Notes: generated by a model from the letters alone, not told the origin. A stretch of DNA of 64,000 nt from Antrihabitans stalactiti (GCF_012932915.1 NZ_VCQU01000013.1:62001-126000); one strand, 5' to 3'. Positions 49,610-58,799 are shown, counted from the stretch's first letter. Numbers and translations: made by a program.

Positions 49610-51718
49610 ATGGCCGAAGCGGATAACCGCCACCTGGCGGAACTGATCTGCGGTGCATTCGCTCGGGCCTCTACTGAAGCGGTGGTCGTCGGCGATCCGA
49701 GCGGACTGATCGTGGAACTGAATTCGGCGGCCGCCGACATGTTCGGCTATGCGCGGGAGGAATTGCTCGGCCGCCCAGTCGATGTGCTGTTCCCGCCTGC
49801 CCTGCTCGAACGGCAGACTGCGGCGCTGTCACGGTTGCGTGAAACTCGGACTCCGCGGGTGCAGGGCCGCCGTTTCACGATGACCGGGCTGCGCAGCGAC
49901 GGCGAAATGCTTCCGCTGGAGGTGTCGATGAGTGAAACCGACGCCGACGATCCAGCACTCGGCGGCGGGTATGTCGTCGCGTTTGCGCGCTCTCGGATGG
50001 AGAGCAGTGGTGCACCTGCGATCGCAGATTCCGATTCATGGGAGACCTTCGAGAGCGTGACTGCGATTCTCGAGTCGGCGCCGGTTCTCGTCTTCGCAGT
50101 AGACACCGCAGGAATCATTCGAGTATCCACAGGCGGTGTGCTGAAAGATCTCGGCTTTCAGCCTGGTCAATTGATCGGCGAAAGTATCCACACGGTCTAT
50201 GCCGATCGACCCGATATCTACGCGAACAACATGCGAGCACTCTCGGGCGAGGAATTCCGTGTTCGCGTTGCGATCGGCCCGCACATCTACGACACCCAAT
50301 ACCGTCCACTGTTCACCGCAGGTGGCGCGTTGAAAGGCAGTCTGGGCATCACCACCGACGTGACCGCTCAGGTGGTCAGCGAACAAGCACTTCGGATGCT
50401 CGCCGAGACGGACGCGGTCACGGGGTTGGGTAGTCGCGGACAGATCGAGCAGGAACTCGCCGCAGCCTTCGACTCAGGCGGACCGCTGACGCTGTTGTTG
50501 GTGGATCTCGACGATTTCAAGGACATCAACGATTCGCACGGTCACTTGGTCGGCGACGTCGTGCTGCGCCGAATCGGCGGACGGATGCGTCGAATTGTGG
50601 GCAGCACAGCAATTTTGGGCCGCTTGGGTGGCGACGAACTGATCGTCGGGCTCCATTCCGACGACCTCCTAGAGGTATCTTCGATCGCGGACAAGATCCT
50701 CGGCGAGATTTCGCGGCCGATGCGCATCGAGGTGGATGCCGGAGAGCAAATGACCGAACTCGACGTCAGCATCACGGCGAGCATCGGAATTGCGGTGGCC
50801 CCTATGGATGGCGACAGTCCGTCGAGCTTGCTGACGCACGCCGACAGCGCGATGTACGCGGCGAAACGCTCGGGTCGTGCGTCGCACCGCTTCTATCGCG
50901 CGGACGCAGATCGGGCTGGTCGACGCCTGCAGGTGTCCACTCGGCTGCGTAGCGCCATCAAATCGGGAGCGCTCGACGTCGAATTCCAGCCGATCTGCCG
51001 GCTCGCGGACGGGAAAGTAGCCGGGTTCGAAGCGCTGGCGCGTTGGAACGATGCGCGCCTCGGTCCGGTGAGTCCGGACGAGTTCATTGCTTTGGCAGAG
51101 TCATCGCCGTTGATCGACGACCTGTTCGACCTGGTGCTGCACAGATCGTTGGAAGCGGCCGCTGCCTGGAATGCCGGTCGGGGCTCGTCGGCTGACTTCG
51201 TCTCCATCAATATCAATGTCGCTGCACGGCAACTGCGCGATCCTGGGCTACCGGATCAAATCATTCGTGCTGCTGACGCGGTCGGCCTGCCATATGGATG
51301 CGTCGCGATCGAGCTGACGGAAACGGCCGTCATGGAGAACGCAGCGCGAACATGGGGAGTTCTCAGGGCGATCAGCGGTGCTGGGATTCGCGTACTCATC
51401 GACGACTACGGCGTCGGCTATTCGAATATGGCTCGCTTGGGCGAGCTTTCGGGAGCGGGGATCCTCGAAGGAATCAAGATCGACCGGACCTTTGTTGCCG
51501 ACCTACCTACCGACCGAGCGAAGACGTTGCTGACGATGTTCCTGACGATGACGCGGTCACTCGGAGTTTCCGCTGTCGCGGAAGGGATCGAGAGCGACGA
51601 ACAGCTGCGGACACTGCTGGGCCTCGGGTGTGTGATCGGCCAGGGCTGGCATTTCGCCAAGCCGATGTCGAGAGACAGTGCGGTCCAGCTGATTCTGGAC
51701 GGCGGCATGATCAAATAA
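49610..51718 (+). CDS. PAS-GGDEF-EAL cyclic-di-GMP signalling protein
   Basis: This protein of about 702 aa has two PAS domains (residues about 15-130 and 150-270), a diguanylate cyclase domain (about 275-435; LTLLLVDLDDFKDINDSHGH, RLGGDELIVGL with GGDEL instead of GGDEF) and a phosphodiesterase EAL domain (about 455-700; FEALARW, IELTETAVMEN, IDDYGVGYSNMARL, KIDRTFV, AEGIES). The EAL catalytic residues appear complete. No transmembrane segment is present. GTG at 49589 is an alternative start. It probably sets c-di-GMP in response to a PAS signal. Confidence 0.88.
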   Translation: MAEADNRHLAELICGAFARASTEAVVVGDPSGLIVELNSAAADMFGYAREELLGRPVDVLFPPALLERQTAALSRLRETRTPRVQGRRFTMTGLRSDGEMLPLEVSMSETDADDPALGGGYVVAFARSRMESSGAPAIADSDSWETFESVTAILESAPVLVFAVDTAGIIRVSTGGVLKDLGFQPGQLIGESIHTVYADRPDIYANNMRALSGEEFRVRVAIGPHIYDTQYRPLFTAGGALKGSLGITTDVTAQVVSEQALRMLAETDAVTGLGSRGQIEQELAAAFDSGGPLTLLLVDLDDFKDINDSHGHLVGDVVLRRIGGRMRRIVGSTAILGRLGGDELIVGLHSDDLLEVSSIADKILGEISRPMRIEVDAGEQMTELDVSITASIGIAVAPMDGDSPSSLLTHADSAMYAAKRSGRASHRFYRADADRAGRRLQVSTRLRSAIKSGALDVEFQPICRLADGKVAGFEALARWNDARLGPVSPDEFIALAESSPLIDDLFDLVLHRSLEAAAAWNAGRGSSADFVSININVAARQLRDPGLPDQIIRAADAVGLPYGCVAIELTETAVMENAARTWGVLRAISGAGIRVLIDDYGVGYSNMARLGELSGAGILEGIKIDRTFVADLPTDRAKTLLTMFLTMTRSLGVSAVAEGIESDEQLRTLLGLGCVIGQGWHFAKPMSRDSAVQLILDGGMIK

Positions 51719-51754
51719 GGCGACGAATGTCGTTAGGGCGGCTAAACTTGCCTA

Positions 51755-53110
51755 ATGCACGTCCGGGTAACGACGCGTTCCGGGTTGCGCGAGGGGATCA
51801 ACGGCTCCGGGGCGGGGGTACTCCGACCCCTCGCCAGCTTCTGCGTATTGCTGATCAGCGTCGTGCTCGCCTACTCGGCGATACGCGCAGCACGGGAAGG
51901 GACTGCCGAAGGCTGGTTGTTCGCGGCAGCACTCTCTGGTTTGTTCGTTGCCCGTGGCCTCCACCTGCGGCGGCCGATATCGCTGGCGCACACGACCTTC
52001 GCCGTACTTTTCATTGCGTTCGGCGATCTCGGATATCGTGCCGATTACCAGACCGTCGGCTTCGTCCTGATCGGCGCTTCAGGGTTCGTCTTCATGTTGG
52101 CGCCGCGCAGCAAGCCCCAGCCGCAACAGCTGTGTGCCGTCGCGGCATTGGTATCGCGGACCATCGACGATCCACTCGCGCCGTTCGCGCTGCACTCGTG
52201 GAAGAGCTACTTCTTCAACGAAGGCCAGACCGCTGCCATTGCCTACCGGACGCGGGCCGGAATCGCCGTCGTCGCGGGCGATCCGATCGGTGCAGCACAG
52301 GACTTTCCGCTGCTGATCGCCGACTTCTCGGCGTTCGCGCGCGATCACGGTTGGCGGGTCGCAGTGCTCGGTGCCGGGGAGCGGTGCCTGCCGCTGTGGC
52401 AGGCGCAGTCGGGTGGCCGGGCGGTGCCGATCGGGCGCGATGTCGTCATCGATGTCGACGACTTCAACCTGGAGGGACGGCGCTTTCGAAACTTGCGCCA
52501 AGCCGTCAGCCGGACCCACAACTTCGGTATCAAGACCGACATCGAATGGGAGGCTGCGCTTTCCGAATCGACGCGGGCCGAACTCATGGGAATTGTCGAC
52601 GAATGGCATGCAGGACATCAGAATCGTGGATTCTCGATGATCCTCGATCACCTGCTCGACGGACGCCATCCGGGCATGCTCGTCGTGATAGCTCGCGACT
52701 CGCACGGCAGGGCAGTCGGGTTCCAGCGGTACGGAACCTCAGCCGGCGGTCGTGAGCTGAGTATCGACGTGCCGTGGCGGACGCTCGACGCTCCGAACGG
52801 CGTCGACGAGCGCATGACCATCGACGTCATCGACTATGCGAAGGACACGGGTGCGAACCGGGTTTCGTTGGCGTTCGGCGCTTTTCCGGAGTTGTTCGCC
52901 GACGAACCACAGACCCGGTTGAGCCGGATTGCCCGCGCTCTTGTTCATGTCGGCGACCCGCTGCTCAACCTTGAATCGCTGTACCGGTTTCTGCGGAAGT
53001 TCCACGCATTTGCAGACCGCCGATACGTGCTCGTTCGCGTCCGTGATCTGCTGCCCGCGGTTTTCGCCATGTTGACCCTCGAGTTCGTGCCACACCGCCT
53101 CGAGTACTGA
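51755..53110 (+). CDS. Lysylphosphatidylglycerol synthetase-like protein (DUF2156)
   Basis: This 451-aa protein has about four N-terminal membrane helices (residues 20-120) and a C-terminal GNAT-like domain of the MprF/LPG-synthetase type: FALHSWKSYFFNEGQTAAIAYR, AVVAGDPIGAAQDFPLLIADF, RAVPIGRDVVIDVDDFNLEG and NRVSLAFGAFPELF. Such enzymes move an aminoacyl group from tRNA to a lipid and alter surface charge. It is shorter than MprF, lacking the flippase. The lysyl-tRNA synthetase domain of the mycobacterial LysX is absent. Confidence 0.87.
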   Translation: MHVRVTTRSGLREGINGSGAGVLRPLASFCVLLISVVLAYSAIRAAREGTAEGWLFAAALSGLFVARGLHLRRPISLAHTTFAVLFIAFGDLGYRADYQTVGFVLIGASGFVFMLAPRSKPQPQQLCAVAALVSRTIDDPLAPFALHSWKSYFFNEGQTAAIAYRTRAGIAVVAGDPIGAAQDFPLLIADFSAFARDHGWRVAVLGAGERCLPLWQAQSGGRAVPIGRDVVIDVDDFNLEGRRFRNLRQAVSRTHNFGIKTDIEWEAALSESTRAELMGIVDEWHAGHQNRGFSMILDHLLDGRHPGMLVVIARDSHGRAVGFQRYGTSAGGRELSIDVPWRTLDAPNGVDERMTIDVIDYAKDTGANRVSLAFGAFPELFADEPQTRLSRIARALVHVGDPLLNLESLYRFLRKFHAFADRRYVLVRVRDLLPAVFAMLTLEFVPHRLEY

Positions 53111-53124
53111 CCTACCGTCAAGCG

Positions 53125-54009
53125 ATGGATATCGGAATCGCCCTGCCAACGATGTGCCGGGGCTACACGCGCGCGACAACGATCGACTGGTGCAAGCTCG
53201 CTGACCAAGGCCCGTTCTCTTCCATCTCGTGCGGTGAGCGCGTGACCTTCCACAATCCCGATATGTGGACGACCCTTGCGGCCGCCGCGGCACTCACCGA
53301 ACGGCTACGCATCTTCGTCAATCTCTCTGTGTTGCCTGCTCATCCGGCCGCGCTGGTCGCCAAGCAGACGGCGACGCTCGACGTCCTCTCCGGCGGCCGG
53401 GTCACCTTGGGTGTCGGCGTCGGCGGTCGTGAGCACGATTACAGCGCAATGGATTCGGGTTTCGACCGGCGGCACGCACGATTGGACGAGGGCGTCGCGG
53501 CGTTGCGGGCATTGTGGTCCGGTGCGCCACCGTTCGACGGCGCCGACCCTATCGGTCCGCAGTGCGTGCAACGGGGCGGACCGCCGCTTCTCGCGGGCGC
53601 GCTCGGACCGAAATCGCTTGCGCGCGCGGCCGCGTGGGCCGACGGAGTGATCGGTTTCAGCGTTGCCGGTCTGCCTGCCGAGATCACCTGGGCAGCCGAT
53701 GCTGCGCGCAGCACCTGGGACCGCGCTGGACGTGACGCACCCCGACTGGTGAGCGGCTGCTTCTACGCCGTCGGTGTACCCGAACCCGCAACTGTGTTGC
53801 GCGCCTTCACGGCCGAATACCTCGCGATCTTCGGCCGCGACAATGTCGCGTCGTTCGCCTCGTCGATGACGACCTTCGACGCCGACGCGGTGAACCGGGC
53901 TCTGGACGGTGCCGAAGCGGCAGGCCTCGACGAATTCATTCTCGTGCCCGCTGCACCCGAGCTCGCCGTTCTCGAGGCCACAATCGACCTGGTGCAGCGA
54001 CGCCGTTAG
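53125..54009 (+). CDS. LLM class F420-dependent oxidoreductase
   Basis: This 294-aa luciferase-like TIM-barrel protein has MDIGIALPTMCRGYTRATTI, WTTLAAAAALTERLRIFVNL, AKQTATLDVLSGGRVTLGVGVGG and GPKSLARAAAWADGVIGFSVAG. It is diverged from the enzyme at 47070. F420 is the likely cofactor but FMN is possible. It follows the LPG-like gene by 14 bp and overlaps the convergent membrane protein gene by four bases. Confidence 0.85.
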   Translation: MDIGIALPTMCRGYTRATTIDWCKLADQGPFSSISCGERVTFHNPDMWTTLAAAAALTERLRIFVNLSVLPAHPAALVAKQTATLDVLSGGRVTLGVGVGGREHDYSAMDSGFDRRHARLDEGVAALRALWSGAPPFDGADPIGPQCVQRGGPPLLAGALGPKSLARAAAWADGVIGFSVAGLPAEITWAADAARSTWDRAGRDAPRLVSGCFYAVGVPEPATVLRAFTAEYLAIFGRDNVASFASSMTTFDADAVNRALDGAEAAGLDEFILVPAAPELAVLEATIDLVQRRR

Positions 54010-54464
54010 ACGGTGATATCGCCGATCGCCGTGACCCACGACGGTGCGTCGCGTACAGCCCATGCCGCGGTGTCTCGGCCGAAATGGGTCACGAACTCCA
54101 CGCGCAGCAACGGCATGTGTGCGACATGGTTGAGGTGGTGCCTGGCGATATCTGTCTTGCGCACGTCGAGCAGCGAAATCTCGAGCGGATGCACCGACCC
54201 CTTCATCGAGAACCACAGCTGCGTTCGGGTGAGAATCAGGGTTCCGACGCCGAGCACCTGGCTGTCGGCCAAGGAGTTCAATCCGAAGAAGCCGGCCTCG
54301 TCCGAGAGCAGGATGCTGTCTGGATCGATCTGCTCGGCGAACAGTGTTGCGGCGCGACGCTTTCGCATCTTGTTGCCTAGCTTCCATCCTTGCGTCGCGA
54401 TGACCCGCCACAAAAGGGCAAACAGAACGAACGTCATCAGCAACACGACGATCAACTTCACCAT
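54006..54464 (-). CDS. Membrane-anchored hypothetical protein, paralogue of the one at 61087
   Basis: This 152-aa protein has one N-terminal transmembrane helix (VKLIVVLLMTFVLFALLWRV) and a cytoplasmic domain with AGFFGLNSLADSQVLGVGTLILT, PLEISLLDVRKTDIARHHL and LLRVEFVTHFGRDTAAWAVR. The same pattern is repeated in the protein at 61087-61539. The fold resembles pleckstrin-homology-like membrane sensors (PH/GRAM type), but that is inference. ATG at 54464. Confidence 0.7.
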   Translation of the reverse strand: MVKLIVVLLMTFVLFALLWRVIATQGWKLGNKMRKRRAATLFAEQIDPDSILLSDEAGFFGLNSLADSQVLGVGTLILTRTQLWFSMKGSVHPLEISLLDVRKTDIARHHLNHVAHMPLLRVEFVTHFGRDTAAWAVRDAPSWVTAIGDITV

Positions 54465-54610
54465 CTGCGGATCCTCACGCCACGTCGCGCGCCGGCGGCC
54501 GGTGTGCCACCAGTTGGCTCTGGCACCGTCACACCCCCTGACCTCTGCGTTGTCGCGAGAATATCAATCAGACCGGCAGGCGGCCGGTTTGGTCGGTTCG
54601 ACGGCGTTGG

Positions 54611-55006
54611 TCAGAGGGGTTCGTAGCAGTCGTAGGTTTCCTGTAGCACTACCCGGCCGTCGAGGTACTTCAGGAACATGGCGACATGGGCCCGAAGCTG
54701 GTCGCCAGGCTGCAAGTTTGCCATCGGTATCGCGAGCGATGCCGTCCACGTAAGCTGCAGCGTCACAACATCTTCCGAAGCCATCGCCGACGTGACGTCG
54801 TAGCGCTGCTCGGTCAGCAGCGCCTTCCCGCGATGCGATGCCGCGAGCATCGCGTCCAGTCCGCGTGTTCCACCGTTCGGGGAGACGAGGCTCGGGTGCT
54901 CCACCTGGACCGCGTCTGGGTGGTAGTAGCCGCGCAAGTCCTCGCCGACGGCACCGGTTTCGATTGCGCTCAGCAGTTTTCGTGCGTGTTCTATGTGTTC
55001 ACTCAT
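54611..55006 (-). CDS. SnoaL/NTF2-like protein
   Basis: This 131-aa protein has the cone-shaped alpha+beta fold of SnoaL-like proteins: LLSAIETGAVGEDLRGYYHPDAVQVEHP, MLAASHRGKALLTEQRYDV, VAMFLKYLDGRVVLQETYDC. Members isomerise or bind hydrophobic rings, or have no known activity. ATG at 55006. It is divergent from a marR gene with a perfect 16-bp palindrome at 55010-55025 between them, so MarR control is likely. Confidence 0.8.
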   Translation of the reverse strand: MSEHIEHARKLLSAIETGAVGEDLRGYYHPDAVQVEHPSLVSPNGGTRGLDAMLAASHRGKALLTEQRYDVTSAMASEDVVTLQLTWTASLAIPMANLQPGDQLRAHVAMFLKYLDGRVVLQETYDCYEPL

Positions 55007-55009
55007 ATG

Positions 55010-55025
55010 CACAACCATAGTTGTG
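55010..55025. promoter_or_regulatory. Predicted MarR operator CACAAC-CATA-GTTGTG
   Basis: A perfect inverted repeat with 6-bp arms and a 4-base centre lies in the 49-bp gap between the divergent SnoaL-like and marR genes, 4 bp before the SnoaL-like ATG. Its size and AT-centre fit MarR-type sites, and its position would block both promoters. Confidence 0.6.
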
Positions 55026-55055
55026 TAATCTGCCTTGTCAAGGCACGATGGGGAT

Positions 55056-55550
55056 ATGAAGACCGAGCACCTCGATCCGAATGGTTTGGACATCGCGACG
55101 CTGGTGATGCTCACCGGCGCCGCAGCACGGGAGATCGTCACCGACCGTGTGCACAAAGCAGGTTTCGACGATGTGCGTCCGGCGCACGGTTACGTCTTTC
55201 AATGTCTGATCGACGGGCAACCGACTATCTCGGAGATTGCGCGGACCCTCGGAATGACGCAGCAGGGTGCGTCGAAGTTGGTCGTCGATCTGGAGAAGCG
55301 CGGCTATGTGTCGCGAGTCCCAGATCCGAGCGACAGCCGTGCCCGCACAGTCGAACTCACCGAACGAGGCCGTCAGTGCATCGACGCGGCACGCTCGGCA
55401 CGCGCGGACCTCGACGCTGCGCTCGTCCGAGCGATCGGCGCCGAGGATGTGGGTCGGCTGGCGGGCCTCCTCGCGTCGCTCATCGAAGTCCTCGGAGTGA
55501 ACGCGTCGATCGCTGGACGGTCCGTCAAATTGCCCGAGTGGGAACGCTGA
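55056..55550 (+). CDS. MarR family transcriptional regulator
   Basis: This 164-aa regulator has a winged-helix DNA-binding domain: PTISEIARTLGMTQQGASKLVVDLEKRGYVSR (in two pieces, about residues 57-88) and the wing DPSDSRARTVELTERG. Helices on both sides form the dimer. A small ligand probably releases it. The ATG at 55056 has GGGGA close upstream; a longer frame from 55035 is possible. It is divergent from the SnoaL-like gene and 39 bp before a DDN-type gene, both possible targets. Confidence 0.88.
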   Translation: MKTEHLDPNGLDIATLVMLTGAAAREIVTDRVHKAGFDDVRPAHGYVFQCLIDGQPTISEIARTLGMTQQGASKLVVDLEKRGYVSRVPDPSDSRARTVELTERGRQCIDAARSARADLDAALVRAIGAEDVGRLAGLLASLIEVLGVNASIAGRSVKLPEWER

Positions 55551-55589
55551 CCGCAGGCGTAAGTTTGCTTTCGAGGAGAGGAGTGACCC

Positions 55590-56024
55590 ATGAACCCGAT
55601 CGGGAAAAAGCTGATGGCCAGCGGAAACAAGATGATGTCGGCGTTGTATCGACGCTCGAACGGAAAGATCGGCGGCAAGGCGAAAGCCGGTCTGCCGGTA
55701 ATTTTGTTGACTGTGCCGGGGCGAAAAACGGGCGAGCCACGGACCGCACCGATCTGCTATTTCAAGCAGGACGACAGCTACATCGTCGTCGGGTCGGCAG
55801 GCGGAATGAAGCCCGAACCGCAGTGGGTACGCAACCTCGCCGCTGCTGGCGGCGGCCAGGTCCGCAATGGTGCCGACCAGTTCGGCGTGACCGCACGCTT
55901 CACCGAAGGTGCCGAGTGGGAACACCTTTGGAACGACGTTGTCATCGCAAAAGCGCCCTTCTTCGCCGACTACGCGACGAAATCGGGCCGAGTTCTCCCG
56001 ATAGCGATCCTCACGCCGAACTAG
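55590..56024 (+). CDS. Deazaflavin (F420)-dependent nitroreductase family protein (DDN-like)
   Basis: This 144-aa split-barrel protein has LPVILLTVPGRKTGEPRTAPICYF (about 37-60) and YIVVGSAGGMKPEPQWVRNL (about 68-87), the signature of the DDN/Rv1155-related F420H2-dependent reductases that reduce quinones or nitro compounds. The last helix is conserved (FFADYATKSGRVLPIAIL). GAGGAGAGGAG upstream gives a strong ribosome binding site. A palindromic repeat begins right after the stop codon. Confidence 0.88.
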   Translation: MNPIGKKLMASGNKMMSALYRRSNGKIGGKAKAGLPVILLTVPGRKTGEPRTAPICYFKQDDSYIVVGSAGGMKPEPQWVRNLAAAGGGQVRNGADQFGVTARFTEGAEWEHLWNDVVIAKAPFFADYATKSGRVLPIAILTPN

Positions 56025-56074
56025 CCCTCGTGAGTCTTTTCGGAGTCTATAGACTCCGAAAAGACTCACGAGGG
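56025..56074. repeat. Convergent-gap palindrome, copy 3
   Basis: A perfect 50-bp palindrome with 25-bp arms and no loop. The left arm reads CCCTCGTGAGTCTTTTCGGA then GTCTA. It starts on the base after the DDN-like stop codon and ends 8 bases before the stop of the convergent gene (56083). It shares CTCGTGAGTCTTTT with copies 1 and 2 and has its own paired changes in the inner stem. Confidence 0.9.
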
Positions 56075-56082
56075 TTGATGAT

Positions 56083-56982
56083 TCAGCCCAGCTCGACGAC
56101 TGTGCCAGGGCGGGCCAGCGATGCGACGGTGATCTTTCCACCCTTGGCTGCGCTGATGATCTGGCCCTGCCACGCCGTGAAGCACGATGCGGCTTCACTG
56201 TTGTAAACGCGGTCGAGGATCGGGGTCAGCACCTTCGCAACTTCGCCTTCCGCCGCGATCAGCTGCGCCCGGTACGGACCGTAGTAGGGCAGGATCGCTT
56301 CCAGCACAACGGCTGTGATCCCCTGAACGTTGGTGATGATCGGTGCCAGCACCGGCTCGTACTGGGAGATCACCGGCGCGATTTCGGCCAGCACCGGTCC
56401 GACCAGTTGCAGTAGAGGCTGGTACACCGAGCCCAATGCGAACGCCTCCGACGAGAACGCTCCGGCCATAGGCGCCAGACCGATCAGTGAGGCAAGCCCG
56501 CCCTGCCTCTCGGCCGCGGGCCACCCGAGCGGGCAGGGCGGCTGTGTCGCAAGGGGACTTGCGTCGAACGGACTGGCTGTGCCTGGCGTCGTGCCGATCG
56601 GGACCGACTCACCCGGTGAGCCCGGCGTGATCGGAGTGCCGGGGGAGACGGGCTTCGCAGGTGCACCGGGCGCCGCAGGAGTGCCCGGCTTGGCTTGCGC
56701 GAGCGGAACCGATGGACTCGTGTTCCCGGGCTTGATCGTCACTGCCGAGTTGGGTGCGCCGGGTGCAGGCGTCGGAGCGACCGCTGGCGGCGGAACCGGG
56801 GCGGCCGCCGCAGGCGCAGTAGCATTCGCCACCTGTGCTTGGGGAATGACGACGGCGACCTGATCGTTTCGGTCGGCGGTCAGGCCGGTGACGGCGACAG
56901 CACTGCCGATGACAACCAGTGCCGAGACCACTCGGATCGCGCCCGCCAGCCGATTACGCGGCGCTGGTGTTGAGGTAGTCAT
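56083..56982 (-). CDS. Exported or anchored Pro/Ala-rich protein, last gene of the envelope operon
   Basis: This 299-aa protein has a signal/anchor helix (VVSALVVIGSAVAVTGLTA, about 18-36), then a Pro/Ala/Gly-rich linker (about 45-150) and a C-terminal helical domain of about 150 residues with two Cys (PPCPLGWPAA, ASCFTAWQGQ). The linker probably spans the cell wall. The family is unknown to me. It follows the lipoprotein gene by 15 bp and probably shares its transcript. Confidence 0.75.
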   Translation of the reverse strand: MTTSTPAPRNRLAGAIRVVSALVVIGSAVAVTGLTADRNDQVAVVIPQAQVANATAPAAAAPVPPPAVAPTPAPGAPNSAVTIKPGNTSPSVPLAQAKPGTPAAPGAPAKPVSPGTPITPGSPGESVPIGTTPGTASPFDASPLATQPPCPLGWPAAERQGGLASLIGLAPMAGAFSSEAFALGSVYQPLLQLVGPVLAEIAPVISQYEPVLAPIITNVQGITAVVLEAILPYYGPYRAQLIAAEGEVAKVLTPILDRVYNSEAASCFTAWQGQIISAAKGGKITVASLARPGTVVELG

Positions 56983-56997
56983 GTGTGTGGCTCCTGT

Positions 56998-57804
56998 TCA
57001 GTTGCCTGGCGGCGGGGATTGTGGGGCAGCGGAATCCGGCTCGAATGTGCCCTCGAGGTGCCACACGCCGGTGAAGCCGTTGAACGGGCCACCGACGATC
57101 AGGCTCGTCCATTGCAAGGTGAACCTCTTCGACTTGGCGTCGTAGGTCCCGGTCGCCGACGGACCGGTAGCGGCGTCGGTATTGGGGGCGTTGAGCCATT
57201 GGCGAGCGACCCAGTCCCACACCTGCTTCACCTGGGCGGCGCCGGCAACTTGGGGCCCCACCTTCTCCGGTGGTTTCGGTGCGCCCTGGTTGAACTCCTG
57301 GTTGTTCCACGACGCGGCCCACGCCGACAGATCAGCGGTCAGGGTGCCGTTGTTGTCGACGACCTTCGGCGTCGCGACCGCGTGCTGGGTTTGGGGATCG
57401 ACCGCATTGGTCGAGATGCCGAACTCGACCGCGAAGAACTTGGTCGGCTTGGTGATCGACGCCGCCAGCGAATGTCCGTCCGCAAAACCGGGATTCGGCT
57501 CGCTCTGGAATCCGCCGGTCCGCAGACCGCCTTCGGTGCCGGGCTCGAGCAAAGTCGCCGTCCCGTTGATCGCCGGTGAGTCGCCGTTCGGCATGAACGG
57601 CCCCTTCTCCGGCGTTCCACCCGGCTGCACCATGCGAAACCATGTGCCGCTCAACGTGTCTCCGTCGGCTTTGCCAGGTTCGAGGCGCAACAGGCCGACC
57701 AGCTCCTGTGGTCCGCTGGCAGGCGCATCGTCCTTGTCGCTACAGCCGGACACCGCGATGGTGCCGATGGCGAGCAGGGCAACTATGCGAGTCGCAATTT
57801 TCAT
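56998..57804 (-). CDS. Lipoprotein with a repeated envelope module (paralogue of the 58796-59782 product)
   Basis: This 268-aa protein has a lipoprotein signal with lipobox AVSGC (Cys21). Shared blocks with the product of 58796-59782 are LLRLEPG, SGTWFRM.QPGG, FAVEFGISTN..DPQT, WNNQEFNQGAPKP and IVGGPFNGFTGVWHLEG. The domain is beta-rich, of about 220 residues, and lies outside the membrane. No enzymatic residues were recognised. ATG overlaps the upstream gene by four bases. Function unknown; a surface-binding or processing role is only inferred from location. Confidence 0.75.
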   Translation of the reverse strand: MKIATRIVALLAIGTIAVSGCSDKDDAPASGPQELVGLLRLEPGKADGDTLSGTWFRMVQPGGTPEKGPFMPNGDSPAINGTATLLEPGTEGGLRTGGFQSEPNPGFADGHSLAASITKPTKFFAVEFGISTNAVDPQTQHAVATPKVVDNNGTLTADLSAWAASWNNQEFNQGAPKPPEKVGPQVAGAAQVKQVWDWVARQWLNAPNTDAATGPSATGTYDAKSKRFTLQWTSLIVGGPFNGFTGVWHLEGTFEPDSAAPQSPPPGN

Positions 57805-58799
57805 GTCCGAACTCCTTCGCGTACAACGGATCGCGCGACGGCCGCTCCGACTACAAGACCGGGTATCACGAAGAACCAGCCGATCTGGGCGAAGGCGGCA
57901 AAGCCAAGCGGACGGGTCGTGTTGTCAAGGGCAACAACAGCGTCGAAGTTCTCGATGTTGTCGTTCATCGTGCCGATCAGGTTGGCGAATTCCGATGTCA
58001 TCGGTTGCCATCGCGCGTGCAAGGTGTCGATCGCCCGCAAGTCTGCGTCGGGGTGGGCGGCGCGGACGTCTGTGGCGAACCGGCTGTCGATTTCGCCTTC
58101 GGCACCGACCAGAGTGACGAAATATCCCTGGACTTTTCGTACTTCGTCGTGGGTGAGGATCGGCTTGAAGCCGTCGAGCACCGGCCCGGCTGCGGAAGCA
58201 TGTGCAAACAGCCCCAATGCAATCGGCGTGGCGATCAGAATCGCTGCCAGTACGCCTGCACCTACTTCGGCGACCCGCGTCGAGCGGCCACCGACTGCCC
58301 TGCGCGCCCCGACGATGCCGATCCAGACGAGTCCGGCGCCGGGCAGCGCGAGCAACCACGGCAGCGTCCCGAAGGGCGGGAGGTCGGTCAAGCGCTCGAA
58401 ATCGCTGCGGTTGTCGTCGATTGCGTCGAGCATCGTCGTCATGTCTGCGCGAATGCCGGGGTAGTCCCGCACGAACGTGTCGACGTAGCGATACTCGCCA
58501 TTCGCCTGCCCTTTGTTCTGCAGCGCAACGACGTTCGCCTGGGCGTCGCCGAGCACCGCGAGGTCGTCGCGATAACGCTCGACACTCGACGATGTTGTGA
58601 GCGGTTGGAACGACGCGAGCATTGCCTCGCCCTGGACGGCTCGGAGAAACATGCCGGTGACGAGCGGTCCGAGGATCAGGCCGAGTCCGACGACGACGAT
58701 CAGAACGAACGGCCAGCGCGAGCGACTCGGCGCTGTTGCGACGTACTCCGGCGGCAGCGCAGCCGATTCAATGGCCGCGCTACCGGGTAGTGCCATCAC
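57801..58799 (-). CDS. Four-helix membrane protein of the envelope operon
   Basis: This 332-aa protein has about four transmembrane helices (FVLIVVVGLGLILGPLVTGM, WLLALPGAGLVWIGIVG, VAEVGAGVLAAILIATPIAL, IGWFFVIPGLVVGAAVA). Two extracytoplasmic helical loops of about 90 residues separate them, in an approximately duplicated arrangement (helix-loop-helix, twice). It is not a known transporter family to my knowledge. It may hold the two exported paralogues encoded on either side. Starts GTG 58799 or ATG 58796 overlap the upstream stop. Confidence 0.75.
   Translation of the reverse strand: MMALPGSAAIESAALPPEYVATAPSRSRWPFVLIVVVGLGLILGPLVTGMFLRAVQGEAMLASFQPLTTSSSVERYRDDLAVLGDAQANVVALQNKGQANGEYRYVDTFVRDYPGIRADMTTMLDAIDDNRSDFERLTDLPPFGTLPWLLALPGAGLVWIGIVGARRAVGGRSTRVAEVGAGVLAAILIATPIALGLFAHASAAGPVLDGFKPILTHDEVRKVQGYFVTLVGAEGEIDSRFATDVRAAHPDADLRAIDTLHARWQPMTSEFANLIGTMNDNIENFDAVVALDNTTRPLGFAAFAQIGWFFVIPGLVVGAAVARSVVREGVRT

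Noticed and set aside
51733-51755. TTAGG-N13-CCTAA before the LPG-like gene as an IdeR box
   Set aside because: The spacing between arms is 13 instead of 9, and the best ungapped alignment to the consensus matches only 10 of 19 positions.
54686-56206. 506-residue plus-strand open frame
   Set aside because: It crosses the SnoaL-like, marR and DDN-like genes in the wrong frame and shows only Arg-rich shadow sequence.
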